DNA of 5,266 nt from Bordetella parapertussis (GTDB lineage: Bacteria > Pseudomonadota > Gammaproteobacteria > Burkholderiales > Burkholderiaceae_C): contig CAMDJU010000200.1 in NCBI GenBank assembly GCA_945900695.1, positions 1 through 5,266 on the forward strand. The letters run 5' to 3'. Of this stretch, positions 1 to 5,266 are shown one piece after another (the first letter of the stretch is position 1; each line of letters begins with the position of its first letter). The translations under genes were made by a program, and so were the position numbers. Below the pieces are notes generated by a model. That model saw only the letters and a list, made by a program, of their open reading frames with translations. It had not been told where the DNA came from and ran no database searches.

Positions 1-824
1 CCGCTGCACTGCGCTTGCCACAAGGCCATGGGGTCAAACAGGCGCTGCACCACGCCTTGCAAACCCCACAACACATGCATGGGGCACTCCACTTTGTCCC
101 CATGTGCGCGGCTGGCGCGGTCGTGTTCCAAGTCGATGCTGGCGCCGGCGCGGTAGTCCTCGCACGCGGTGTGGATGGCGGCGGGCAAGCCATTGGCGGC
201 CAACGCCGGGTGGGTGAAGCAGCGTTCATATTCGGCCAGCGCCTCGGGTTCGATGTGGCCCAGGCCAGCGCTGCCCCAGCCGCCCAGCTTGGCGTGAAGG
301 TAGGCGAGTGGGTTGCCCGCAATCATGGTCTCGGGCAAGGGCGCGGGTTGTGTCAAATGGAACCAGTGGTAGTAGGCCTGGGCAAAGGCCATGTCGGTGG
401 CGTTGTACATGTCCAGCGTGGGTGCGATGTCGAGCACGCTCAGGCCAAGCACTCGCTGTGGGTGGTCCAGTGCCAAGCGGTGGGCCACTCGCCCACCCCG
501 GTCGTGGCCACTGAGGTGAAAGGCGCTCACGCCCAGCCCTTCGAGCAAACCGACCACATCGCTGGCCATGGCCCGCTTGCTGTGGTGGCTGTGGTCTGGG
601 CTGCCCAGGCAGTGCGAAGAATCGCCATAGCCCCGCAAATCGGGCATGACGAGAAAGAACTGGTGCTGGAGCCGCTGGGCCACCCGATGCCACATCACAT
701 GGGTTTGCGGAAAGCCGTGCAACAACACCAACACGGGCGCACCCAGCTTTCCACCCGAGCGGTAACACACCGTTTGCCCGTTGACCTCGGTGGTGTGGCG
801 TGTAAAGCCTTCAAACCAAGCCAT
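1..824 (-). CDS. Haloacetate/fluoroacetate dehalogenase-like alpha/beta hydrolase (3' end beyond left edge)
   Basis: An alpha/beta-hydrolase-fold enzyme, probably cytosolic, that by family would hydrolyse short 2-haloacids (haloacetate to glycolate plus halide). The first 274 codons are visible; characterised relatives have about 300 residues. Seen: oxyanion-hole region HGFPQTHVMWHRV (36-48); nucleophile elbow GHDRGGR (106-112) with Asp108 and the carboxylate-binding arginines Arg109 and Arg112; acid Asp132 in LDIAPT; cap-domain His153-Trp154 in YYHWFH; Tyr224 in CEDYRAGA. These align with Asp110, Arg111, Arg114, Asp134, His155, Trp156 and Tyr219 of the Rhodopseudomonas palustris fluoroacetate dehalogenase, and the DehH1-type enzymes share the pattern. 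The catalytic histidine should lie past the window edge. The ATG at 824 follows GGAGG by 6 bases and lies 2 bases after the pncC stop, so this is the fifth gene of the operon. A cap His/Trp/Tyr set rather than two tyrosines argues against epoxide hydrolase. The family is secure; substrate is inferred. Confidence 0.85.
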   Translation of the reverse strand, partial: MAWFEGFTRHTTEVNGQTVCYRSGGKLGAPVLVLLHGFPQTHVMWHRVAQRLQHQFFLVMPDLRGYGDSSHCLGSPDHSHHSKRAMASDVVGLLEGLGVSAFHLSGHDRGGRVAHRLALDHPQRVLGLSVLDIAPTLDMYNATDMAFAQAYYHWFHLTQPAPLPETMIAGNPLAYLHAKLGGWGSAGLGHIEPEALAEYERCFTHPALAANGLPAAIHTACEDYRAGASIDLEHDRASRAHGDKVECPMHVLWGLQGVVQRLFDPMALWQAQCS

Positions 825-826
825 GT

Positions 827-1369
827 TCAGCCTCCGTTTTGTTTGCCCATCCACTGCAACAAACTGCGCAGGGCGTGTTGAACGGTGGCACGGCGCACTT
901 GGGCGCGGTCGCCGTCAAAGTGTTGGCGCTCGGTTTTGACCCATGCGGTGTCGGCCCCCAGGGTGGGGCCGCTGTCGCTGGGCAAGGCCCAGGCAAAACA
1001 CACCGTGCCCACTGGGCGGGAGGCGCTGCCCCCGGTGGGGCCGGCCACACCGGTCACCGCCAGGCTGACTTGCGCTTTGGAATGGCGCAAGGCCCCCAAA
1101 GCCATGGCCTGGGCCACGGGTTCGCTGACCGCGCCCAACCGGGCAATCAGGGCCGCGTCCACGCCCAGCGATTCGTGTTTGGCATCGTTGGAGTAGGTGA
1201 CAAAACCCCGCTCAAACCATTGGCTCGACCCGGCCAATTCGGTGCATGCGGCCGAGATCAGGCCGCCGGTGCAACTCTCGGCGGTGGCCAGGCTCCAGCC
1301 GCGTTGCAGCAGTGCCTGGGCCATTAGCTCGACCAATGCCGGGGTGTCATCGGTGGCGTGTGAACTCAT
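827..1369 (-). CDS. pncC: Nicotinamide-nucleotide amidase PncC (stand-alone CinA C-terminal domain)
   Basis: A cytosolic NMN deamidase: it converts nicotinamide mononucleotide to nicotinate mononucleotide plus ammonia, recycling NMN (for example from NAD-dependent DNA ligase) into NAD synthesis. The 180-residue protein is a single CinA C-terminal domain. Seen: ESCTGG (31-36) with the candidate nucleophile Ser32; VTYSNDAK (57-64); the glycine-rich GVAGPTGG (107-114) followed by RPVGTV; and FDGDR (151-155). The N-terminal MoaB-like domain of full-length CinA is absent, as in E. coli PncC. The frame is open upstream for 13 more codons, but I chose the ATG at 1369 because GGAGGA lies 7 bases before it and it overlaps the pgpA stop as ATGA. 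It ends two bases before the hydrolase start. Often annotated cinA or ygaD. Confidence 0.94.
   Translation of the reverse strand: MSSHATDDTPALVELMAQALLQRGWSLATAESCTGGLISAACTELAGSSQWFERGFVTYSNDAKHESLGVDAALIARLGAVSEPVAQAMALGALRHSKAQVSLAVTGVAGPTGGSASRPVGTVCFAWALPSDSGPTLGADTAWVKTERQHFDGDRAQVRRATVQHALRSLLQWMGKQNGG
831..835 (-). promoter_or_regulatory. Shine-Dalgarno site of the dehalogenase-like gene
   Basis: The minus strand reads GGAGG six bases before the ATG at 824, inside the last codons of pncC. It is one of the two strongest ribosome binding sites in the operon. It fixes the start of the hydrolase and suggests that this gene is translated efficiently in its own right as well as by coupling to pncC. 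Confidence 0.75.
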
Positions 1370-1866
1370 GTGACGGTCCTCCATAAAGCGATCACCAACA
1401 GGGTGCAAAAAGCGGCCACCAGGTCATCGAACATGATGCCAAAGCCAGCGCGCCAACCAAAGCCTTTGAACAATCGGTCGGCCCAGCCCACCGGGCCGGG
1501 CTTGGCGGCGTCGAAAAAACGAAACAACACAAAAGCCCAAAACTGGGCCCAAAAACCCGCCGGCAGCAGCAACCACAGCACCAGCCAAAAGGCGACGATT
1601 TCGTCCCACACGATGTTGCCCGGGTCGCTCACGCCCAAGTTGCGCGCAGTGACGGTGCTGGCCCACCAACCCAGGGGCAGGCTCAGGCCGATCAGCCACG
1701 CCAACTGAATTGCATCAAAGTACAAATGCAGCACCGCAAAGCTGGCCCAGGCCCACAGCGTGCCCACGGTGCCGGGGGCCCACAGGCTGAGCCCAGCGCC
1801 AAAACCCAGGGCAATGACATGCGCAGGGTGGCGCATCATGAAGCGGCGGTCGATGGCGATGTTCAT
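1366..1866 (-). CDS. pgpA: Phosphatidylglycerophosphatase A
   Basis: An inner-membrane enzyme that dephosphorylates phosphatidylglycerophosphate to phosphatidylglycerol, the last step before cardiolipin synthesis. The 166 residues match the usual PgpA length. Seen: the N-terminal glycine-rich stretch GFGAGLSLWAPGTVGTL (21-37); the acidic motif DPGNIVWDE (81-89); FRFFDAAKP (115-123); and GIMFDD (143-148), with Asp147-Asp148 as likely metal ligands. Hydrophobic segments lie near residues 37-68, 90-114 and 149-162, fitting a small multi-pass membrane protein. The start ATG directly abuts the thiL stop (TGAATG) and has no clear Shine-Dalgarno sequence, so translation probably depends on ribosomes finishing thiL. 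Two more ATG codons at residues 10 and 11 are possible starts, also without a ribosome binding site. The stop overlaps the pncC start by four bases. Confidence 0.94.
   Translation of the reverse strand: MNIAIDRRFMMRHPAHVIALGFGAGLSLWAPGTVGTLWAWASFAVLHLYFDAIQLAWLIGLSLPLGWWASTVTARNLGVSDPGNIVWDEIVAFWLVLWLLLPAGFWAQFWAFVLFRFFDAAKPGPVGWADRLFKGFGWRAGFGIMFDDLVAAFCTLLVIALWRTVT
1377..1382 (-). promoter_or_regulatory. Shine-Dalgarno site that decides the pncC start
   Basis: The minus strand reads GGAGGA seven bases before the ATG at 1369, within the 3' end of pgpA. It supports the 180-residue form of PncC over an upstream in-frame ATG that would give 193 residues and a deeper overlap with pgpA. Confidence 0.75.
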
Positions 1867-2850
1867 TCAGGCAAAGTGGTCAAAACTGTTGAGGCCGCTC
1901 ACATCGATGGCTTGGCCCTGTGGGTCGAGCACGCGCAATCCATGGGGGGTGATGCGTCCGATGCGGGTGACGGGTGTGGCGCTGGCTTGGCCCGCCGCCA
2001 ACACGACCGCACCTTGGGCGGGCGTGGCGGTGAACAGCAGCTCGTAATCGTCGCCACCGGTCAAGCCACAGGCCAGAGTTTGTGCCCAGGGCAGGGCGGC
2101 CAAATCGGGGCAGTGGGCGGGCCAAGTGGTGTTGCCATCGCGGGCTTGGGCCAACCAACGGGTGTCGATGTCGGCACCCACCCCAGAGGCTTTCAGAATG
2201 TGGCCCAGGTCACCGAGCAAGCCGTCGCTCAAGTCAATAGCCGCATGGGCCACACCGCGCAGGGCCTGACCCAGGGCCACACGCGGTATGGGGCGCTCCA
2301 TGCGCGCGCGGGCGCGCTCAAAGGCGTCGGTGGGCAAGCGCAGTTGGCCGCGAAACACCTCCAAGGCCATGCGCGCTTGACCGACCACGCCGCTGATGTA
2401 AATGTCGTCGCCCACTTGGGCTGCGCTGCGCAGCAAGGCCTGGCCAGGGGGCAGCTCGCCCCACACGGTGATGGCGATGGTCAAGGGGCCGCGGGTGGTA
2501 TCGCCGCCGATCAGCTCGCAGCCATGGGCGTCGGCCAGGGCCCACAGGCCCTGGGCAAATCCGCTGAGCCAAGCGTCGTCGACTTGGGGCAATGCCAGAG
2601 CCAGGGTGAAGGCGCAAGGTGTGGCACCACAAGCGGCCAAGTCGCTCAAATTGACGGCCAAAGCCTTGTGGCCCAGGGCTGCCGGGTCGACGGTGGACAA
2701 AAAGTGCCGGCCTTCGACCAGCATGTCGCTGGAGATGGCCAGGGCCTGGCCCGGGGTGGGCATCCAAATGGCGCAATCGTCACCGACGCCGACCTGGGCG
2801 CGCTGGGGCGGGCGTTTGAAGTAACGCGCGATGAGCTCAAACTCGCCCAT
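1867..2850 (-). CDS. thiL: Thiamine-monophosphate kinase
   Basis: Catalyses the last step of thiamine diphosphate synthesis: ATP plus thiamine monophosphate gives ADP plus thiamine diphosphate. The 327 residues form a complete AIR-synthase/PurM-like protein. Seen in order: the N-terminal MGEFELIARYF typical of ThiL; GVGDDCA (21-27) and SSDMLVEGRHF (40-50), which contribute metal and substrate ligands; NLSDLAA (67-73); the nucleotide-binding GGDTTRG (115-121); AIDLSDGL (204-211); and TGGDDYEL (264-271), starting the C-terminal substrate region. The start is fixed by the conserved N terminus. It lies 9 bases after the apaG stop and has no recognisable Shine-Dalgarno sequence, which suggests coupling to apaG. 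I see no TPP-riboswitch-like sequence; an internal operon gene would not be expected to carry one. All hallmark motifs are intact. Confidence 0.96.
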   Translation of the reverse strand: MGEFELIARYFKRPPQRAQVGVGDDCAIWMPTPGQALAISSDMLVEGRHFLSTVDPAALGHKALAVNLSDLAACGATPCAFTLALALPQVDDAWLSGFAQGLWALADAHGCELIGGDTTRGPLTIAITVWGELPPGQALLRSAAQVGDDIYISGVVGQARMALEVFRGQLRLPTDAFERARARMERPIPRVALGQALRGVAHAAIDLSDGLLGDLGHILKASGVGADIDTRWLAQARDGNTTWPAHCPDLAALPWAQTLACGLTGGDDYELLFTATPAQGAVVLAAGQASATPVTRIGRITPHGLRVLDPQGQAIDVSGLNSFDHFA

Positions 2851-2859
2851 GGGGATGCT

Positions 2860-3252
2860 TCAGTGCAGGTTGCGCGAGCCGGGCTCGTGGCTCAGGGCGT
2901 CGAGCACAAACATGGGGATGTCGACGTCGAATTTTTCGCCGTCTTCGGCCACGCAAAAGTACTGGCCGTGCATGGTGCCGGTGGGGGTGCGCAGGCGCGT
3001 GCCACTGGTGTATTCAAACGATTCGCCCGAGCGCAGCAAAGGCTGATGACCGACAACCCCCAGGCCGCGAACTTTTTCGTGCAGGCCTTGGGCGTCGTTG
3101 ATGTTCCAGGTGCGTGAGATCAATTGCGCGGCCAATTCACCCGTGTTGGTGATGGTGATGGTGTAGGCAAACATGTACAGGGACGCACTGGGGTCGGACT
3201 GCTCGGGCAAAAACTGTGGTTTGACGTCAACGCGAAACTGGTATTTGGGCAT
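2860..3252 (-). CDS. apaG: ApaG domain protein (Co2+/Mg2+ efflux-type annotation)
   Basis: A small cytosolic protein of the ApaG/DUF525 family, a fibronectin-III-like beta sandwich. Its biochemical role is not firmly known: E. coli apaG mutants affect cobalt resistance and magnesium efflux, and the domain also occurs in some F-box proteins. The 130 residues match the family length of about 125. Seen: YMFAYTITITNTG (26-38); the glycine-rich GLGVVGHQP (63-71), the site of the family GxGxxG signature; YTSGTRLRTPTGTMHGQY (81-98); and IPMFVL (112-117). The frame stays open far upstream, antisense to rpe, but family similarity begins just after the ATG at 3252 (MPKYQF), so I chose that start. No strong ribosome binding site precedes it. 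It is the first gene of the operon. In some gammaproteobacteria apaG sits with apaH and ksgA; beside rpe and thiL is a different, betaproteobacterial setting. Confidence 0.92.
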   Translation of the reverse strand: MPKYQFRVDVKPQFLPEQSDPSASLYMFAYTITITNTGELAAQLISRTWNINDAQGLHEKVRGLGVVGHQPLLRSGESFEYTSGTRLRTPTGTMHGQYFCVAEDGEKFDVDIPMFVLDALSHEPGSRNLH

Positions 3253-3312
3253 GGTGTGTGTTCGCTCAAGGGTAAGTGATTTTGTCTCATGGCCAATCGG
3301 GTGTGTCGGGGG

Positions 3313-3328
3313 TGAAATAATCGCCCCA
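3313..3328 (+). promoter_or_regulatory. Extended -10 promoter of rpe, in the apaG/rpe divergent spacer
   Basis: The sequence TGAAATAAT (3313-3321) is an extended -10 element: TG, one spacer base, then AATAAT, which matches five of six bases of the sigma-70 consensus. At 17-base spacing the -35 region (3293-3298, CCAATC) is poor, which an extended -10 can tolerate. The predicted start of transcription, about seven bases after the hexamer, is 3328, on or next to the rpe ATG. For apaG on the other strand only a weak candidate is visible: CAAAAT about 35 bases upstream of its ATG, with a three-of-six -35 match. The 75-base spacer 3253-3327 shows no convincing operator palindrome. Confidence 0.55.
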
Positions 3329-4011
3329 TGAACACGCCCACCTATCGCATCGCCCCGTCCATTTTGTCGGCTGACTTTGCCCGCCTCGGTGAAGAGGTGC
3401 GCCAAGTCATTGATGCCGGCGCAGACTGGATTCATTTCGATGTGATGGACAACCATTATGTGCCCAACCTCAGCTTTGGTCCCATGGTCTGCCAAGCTCT
3501 CAAGCCGCATGCCAAAACCGCTGCTGGCGCGAGCGTGCCCATTGACGTGCACCTGATGGTGTCCCCAGTCGACGCCTTGGCCCAAGCCTTTGCCAAAGCC
3601 GGTGCCGACCTGATCAGTTTTCACCCCGACGCCAGCGCCCATGCCCACCGCAGTGTGCAAGCCATCCAGGCTGCGGGTTGCCAAGTGGGCTTGGTGTTCA
3701 ACCCGGCCGAGCCATTGGACGTGCTTGATTGGCTGATCGACGATATTGATTTGATTTTGATCATGAGCGTCAACCCGGGGTTTGGCGGGCAAGGCTTCAT
3801 CGACTCGGCTTTGCGCAAGGTGGAGCATGCGCGCCAGCGCATCCAAGCCAGTGGGCGCGACATCCGTTTGGAGGTGGACGGCGGCATCAAGCCCGACAAC
3901 ATCCGCCGCGTGGCCGACGCGGGGGCCGACACCTTTGTGGCTGGCAGCGCGATTTTTGGCCAGCCCGACTACGCCGCCGTGGTGCGCGCCATGCGCCAGG
4001 CCTTGGCCTGA
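3328..4011 (+). CDS. rpe: Ribulose-phosphate 3-epimerase
   Basis: A cytosolic TIM-barrel metalloenzyme that interconverts D-ribulose 5-phosphate and D-xylulose 5-phosphate in the pentose phosphate pathway, and in the Calvin cycle where present. The 227 residues are the standard length. Seen: [10 protein letters not shown] (8-17); [19 protein letters not shown] (34-52), with metal ligand His36 and catalytic Asp38; DVHLMV (73-78), with metal ligand His75; SVNPGFGGQ (147-155), the phosphate-side loop; VDGGI (183-187), with catalytic Asp184; and the phosphate-binding GSAIF (206-210). The start ATG is followed directly by the conserved N terminus. The only Shine-Dalgarno-like stretch, GGGGGTGA, ends 12 bases before the ATG and overlaps the predicted promoter, so a leaderless mRNA is likely. 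It is transcribed away from the apaG operon and converges on the RND gene. The gph-trpE genes often found after rpe in this group are not here. Confidence 0.97.
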   Translation: MNTPTYRIAPSILSADFARLGEEVRQVIDAGADWIHFDVMDNHYVPNLSFGPMVCQALKPHAKTAAGASVPIDVHLMVSPVDALAQAFAKAGADLISFHPDASAHAHRSVQAIQAAGCQVGLVFNPAEPLDVLDWLIDDIDLILIMSVNPGFGGQGFIDSALRKVEHARQRIQASGRDIRLEVDGGIKPDNIRRVADAGADTFVAGSAIFGQPDYAAVVRAMRQALA

Positions 4012-4114
4012 AGTCAAGTTGTCCCCAAGCCAGGGCGCTTGATGCCCGATTTGGCAATGGCAAGGGCAATGACGCTGGCGTTGGCGCACCTCGCGGTGTC
4101 AAATTCCCAAATTT
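4012..4114 (+). other. Convergent spacer between rpe and the RND gene, no strong terminator
   Basis: These 103 bases separate two converging stop codons. I see no gene. The only structure is a short hairpin, CACC-TCGC-GGTG (4087-4098; loop GCGA on the minus strand), then a weak AT palindrome AAATTcccAAATTT with a short T run ending at 4116, inside the RND stop codon. This is too weak and too widely spaced for a confident intrinsic terminator on either strand. The run around 4053-4072 repeats GGCAATG-like words without clear meaning. Confidence 0.4.
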
Positions 4115-5266
4115 TTAGGCCGTGCCGCGCAACTTTTGCCAGCGTGCGCCCATCCACAAACGCATGCCTTCGAGCAAGCTGTAGATCACTGGGATGACCA
4201 GCAAGCTCAGCACGGTGGAGGTGATGAGGCCTCCGATCACCGCGATCGACATGGGCGAGCGAAAGCTCGGATCGGCCAGCCCCCATCCCAGCGCCAAGGG
4301 CAGCATGCCCGCACCCATGGCAATGGTGGTCATGATGATGGGCCGCGCGCGTTTGTGGCAGGCGTCGATCAAAGCCTCCCACCTCCCCATGCCCATGTCG
4401 CGCTGGGCGACGATGGCGTATTCCACCAACAAGATGGAGTTTTTGGTGGCGATACCCATGAGCATGATCAAACCAATCAGCGAGGGCATGGAAAAACTCT
4501 TGTTGGCCAGCAACAAGCCGACAAAAGCACCACCCAAAGACAAAGGCAAGGCGGCCAAGATGGTCAGCGGGTGCAAAAAGCCTTTGAACAACAACACCAG
4601 CACGATGTAAATGCACAGCACCCCGGTCAGCATGGCCAGGCCAAAGCTGGCGAACAACTCGTCCATGGCCTCGGCGTCACCCACTTCGACCACGGCAATG
4701 CCTGCGGGCAAATTTTTCACCGCTGCAAGGTTTTTCACCTGGTCGGTGACCTCACCCAAGGGCAAGCCCGAGAGTTCAATTTCAAATTTGATGTTGCGCG
4801 CACGGTCGTAGCGGTCAATCACCGCGGGGCCCGAGCCCATGCTGATGTGGGCCACTTGGGCCAGCATCACCGGGCCGCGCTTGCCCGGCACGCTCAGCCG
4901 GCCCAGCGTGTCAAGGTCTTGGCGGGCGCTGTCTTGCAGCTTGACCACGATGGGGATTTGGCGCTGGTCCAAATTGAGCTTGGCCAAGCCTGCGTCGTAG
5001 TCGCCGGCCGTGGCCATGCGCAAGGTCTCTCCAATGGCCGCGCTGGTCACGCCCAGGTCGGCGGCGGCTGCGAAGTCGGGCACCACCACCACCTCGGGGC
5101 GCACCAGGCTGGCGCTCGAAGCCACATTGCCCAAACCAGGGATCAGGCGCAACTCGCGCTCGATGGCCTGGGCTGAGTTGAGCAAGGCTTCGCGGTTTTC
5201 GCCGGTCAGCACCAAGATGTATTTCTCGCCGGAGCCGCCCAAACCGACTTTGCTGCGCACGCCGGG
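4115..5266 (-). CDS. RND (HAE1/AcrB-type) efflux permease, C-terminal part (5' end beyond right edge)
   Basis: Inner-membrane pump of a tripartite efflux system that uses the proton gradient to export hydrophobic or amphiphilic compounds through a periplasmic adaptor and an outer-membrane channel. The last 383 codons and the TAA stop are visible; the family is usually about 1,030-1,050 residues, so roughly the N-terminal 60 percent is missing. Counting from the edge, residues 1-200 are the second periplasmic porter/docking region, followed by five membrane segments near 207-227, 232-254, 261-285, 308-328 and 338-364, equal to TM8-TM12 of AcrB. Lys275 in ATKNSILLVEYA, Arg306 in KRARPI and Thr313 in IIMTT match the AcrB proton-relay residues Lys940, Arg971 and Thr978, so this half appears functional. 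The motifs fit the drug-efflux HAE1 class better than the metal-exporting CzcA class, but substrate cannot be told. The gene converges on rpe; any adaptor gene would lie to the right. Confidence 0.93.
   Translation of the reverse strand, partial: PGVRSKVGLGGSGEKYILVLTGENREALLNSAQAIERELRLIPGLGNVASSASLVRPEVVVVPDFAAAADLGVTSAAIGETLRMATAGDYDAGLAKLNLDQRQIPIVVKLQDSARQDLDTLGRLSVPGKRGPVMLAQVAHISMGSGPAVIDRYDRARNIKFEIELSGLPLGEVTDQVKNLAAVKNLPAGIAVVEVGDAEAMDELFASFGLAMLTGVLCIYIVLVLLFKGFLHPLTILAALPLSLGGAFVGLLLANKSFSMPSLIGLIMLMGIATKNSILLVEYAIVAQRDMGMGRWEALIDACHKRARPIIMTTIAMGAGMLPLALGWGLADPSFRSPMSIAVIGGLITSTVLSLLVIPVIYSLLEGMRLWMGARWQKLRGTA

Noticed and set aside
1..824. Epoxide hydrolase as the identity of the hydrolase
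   Set aside because: The nucleophile region GHDRGGR fits both families, but the cap carries His153-Trp154 and Tyr224, the dehalogenase pattern, instead of the two tyrosines that activate epoxides.
15..881. A 288-codon plus-strand open frame opposite the hydrolase
   Set aside because: The minus strand carries a full set of alpha/beta-hydrolase motifs and a strong ribosome binding site; the plus frame has neither motifs nor a start signal.
2851..2859. A TPP riboswitch for thiL
   Set aside because: Only nine bases separate apaG and thiL, and no thi-box-like sequence is visible there or in the apaG leader.
1726..3117. A 463-codon plus-strand open frame opposite thiL and apaG
   Set aside because: It is antisense to genes with clear family motifs. 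Its composition is low-complexity (rich in G, Q, A and H), as expected from the reverse frame of GC-rich coding DNA, and it has no recognisable domain.
3253..3306. A direct repeat GGTGTGT at 3253-3259 and 3300-3306 as a possible operator pair
   Set aside because: Seven bases of simple GT-rich sequence can recur by chance, and neither copy is palindromic or placed symmetrically with the promoter.
3253..4089. Extension of the apaG frame upstream, giving a 409-residue protein
   Set aside because: The extra residues are antisense to rpe, which is unmistakably real. ApaG similarity begins just after the ATG at 3252, and the shorter form has the family length.
4136..5176. A 346-codon plus-strand open frame opposite the RND gene, rich in Gln, His and Gly
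   Set aside because: It lies wholly antisense to a well-conserved transporter and its repetitive composition mirrors the membrane segments on the other strand. No start signal or domain supports it.

Overview
The window looks like chromosomal DNA of a high-GC betaproteobacterium, probably Burkholderiales of the Comamonadaceae type. This is inferred from the strong G/C bias at third codon positions, the protein sequences, and the local order apaG-thiL-pgpA-pncC next to a divergent rpe. I see no tRNA, rRNA, CRISPR array, insertion sequence or phage gene. Most of the window is conserved housekeeping sequence.

Layout. Positions 1-3252 hold five tightly packed minus-strand genes, read from right to left: apaG (3252-2860), thiL (2850-1867), pgpA (1866-1366), pncC (1369-827) and a haloacetate dehalogenase-like alpha/beta hydrolase (824 to beyond the left edge). 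The gaps between them are 9, 0, -4 and 2 bases, so they almost certainly form one operon with translational coupling. A 75-base divergent spacer (3253-3327) separates apaG from plus-strand rpe (3328-4011) and carries a good extended -10 promoter for rpe. After a 103-base convergent spacer comes the 3' end of a minus-strand RND efflux pump gene (4115 to beyond the right edge).

How the genes relate. thiL completes thiamine diphosphate synthesis, pgpA makes phosphatidylglycerol, pncC salvages NMN into NAD synthesis, and rpe serves the pentose phosphate or Calvin pathway. They are linked by position and perhaps co-expression, not by one pathway. The last gene of the operon is the least expected. 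It carries all the visible active-site residues of fluoroacetate/haloacetate dehalogenases, so a small-haloacid dehalogenase may be riding on a housekeeping transcript.

I found no convincing new multi-gene system. The points worth a second look are the dehalogenase-like gene, the probably leaderless rpe transcript, internal operon starts without a Shine-Dalgarno sequence, and the unusual neighbour downstream of rpe.
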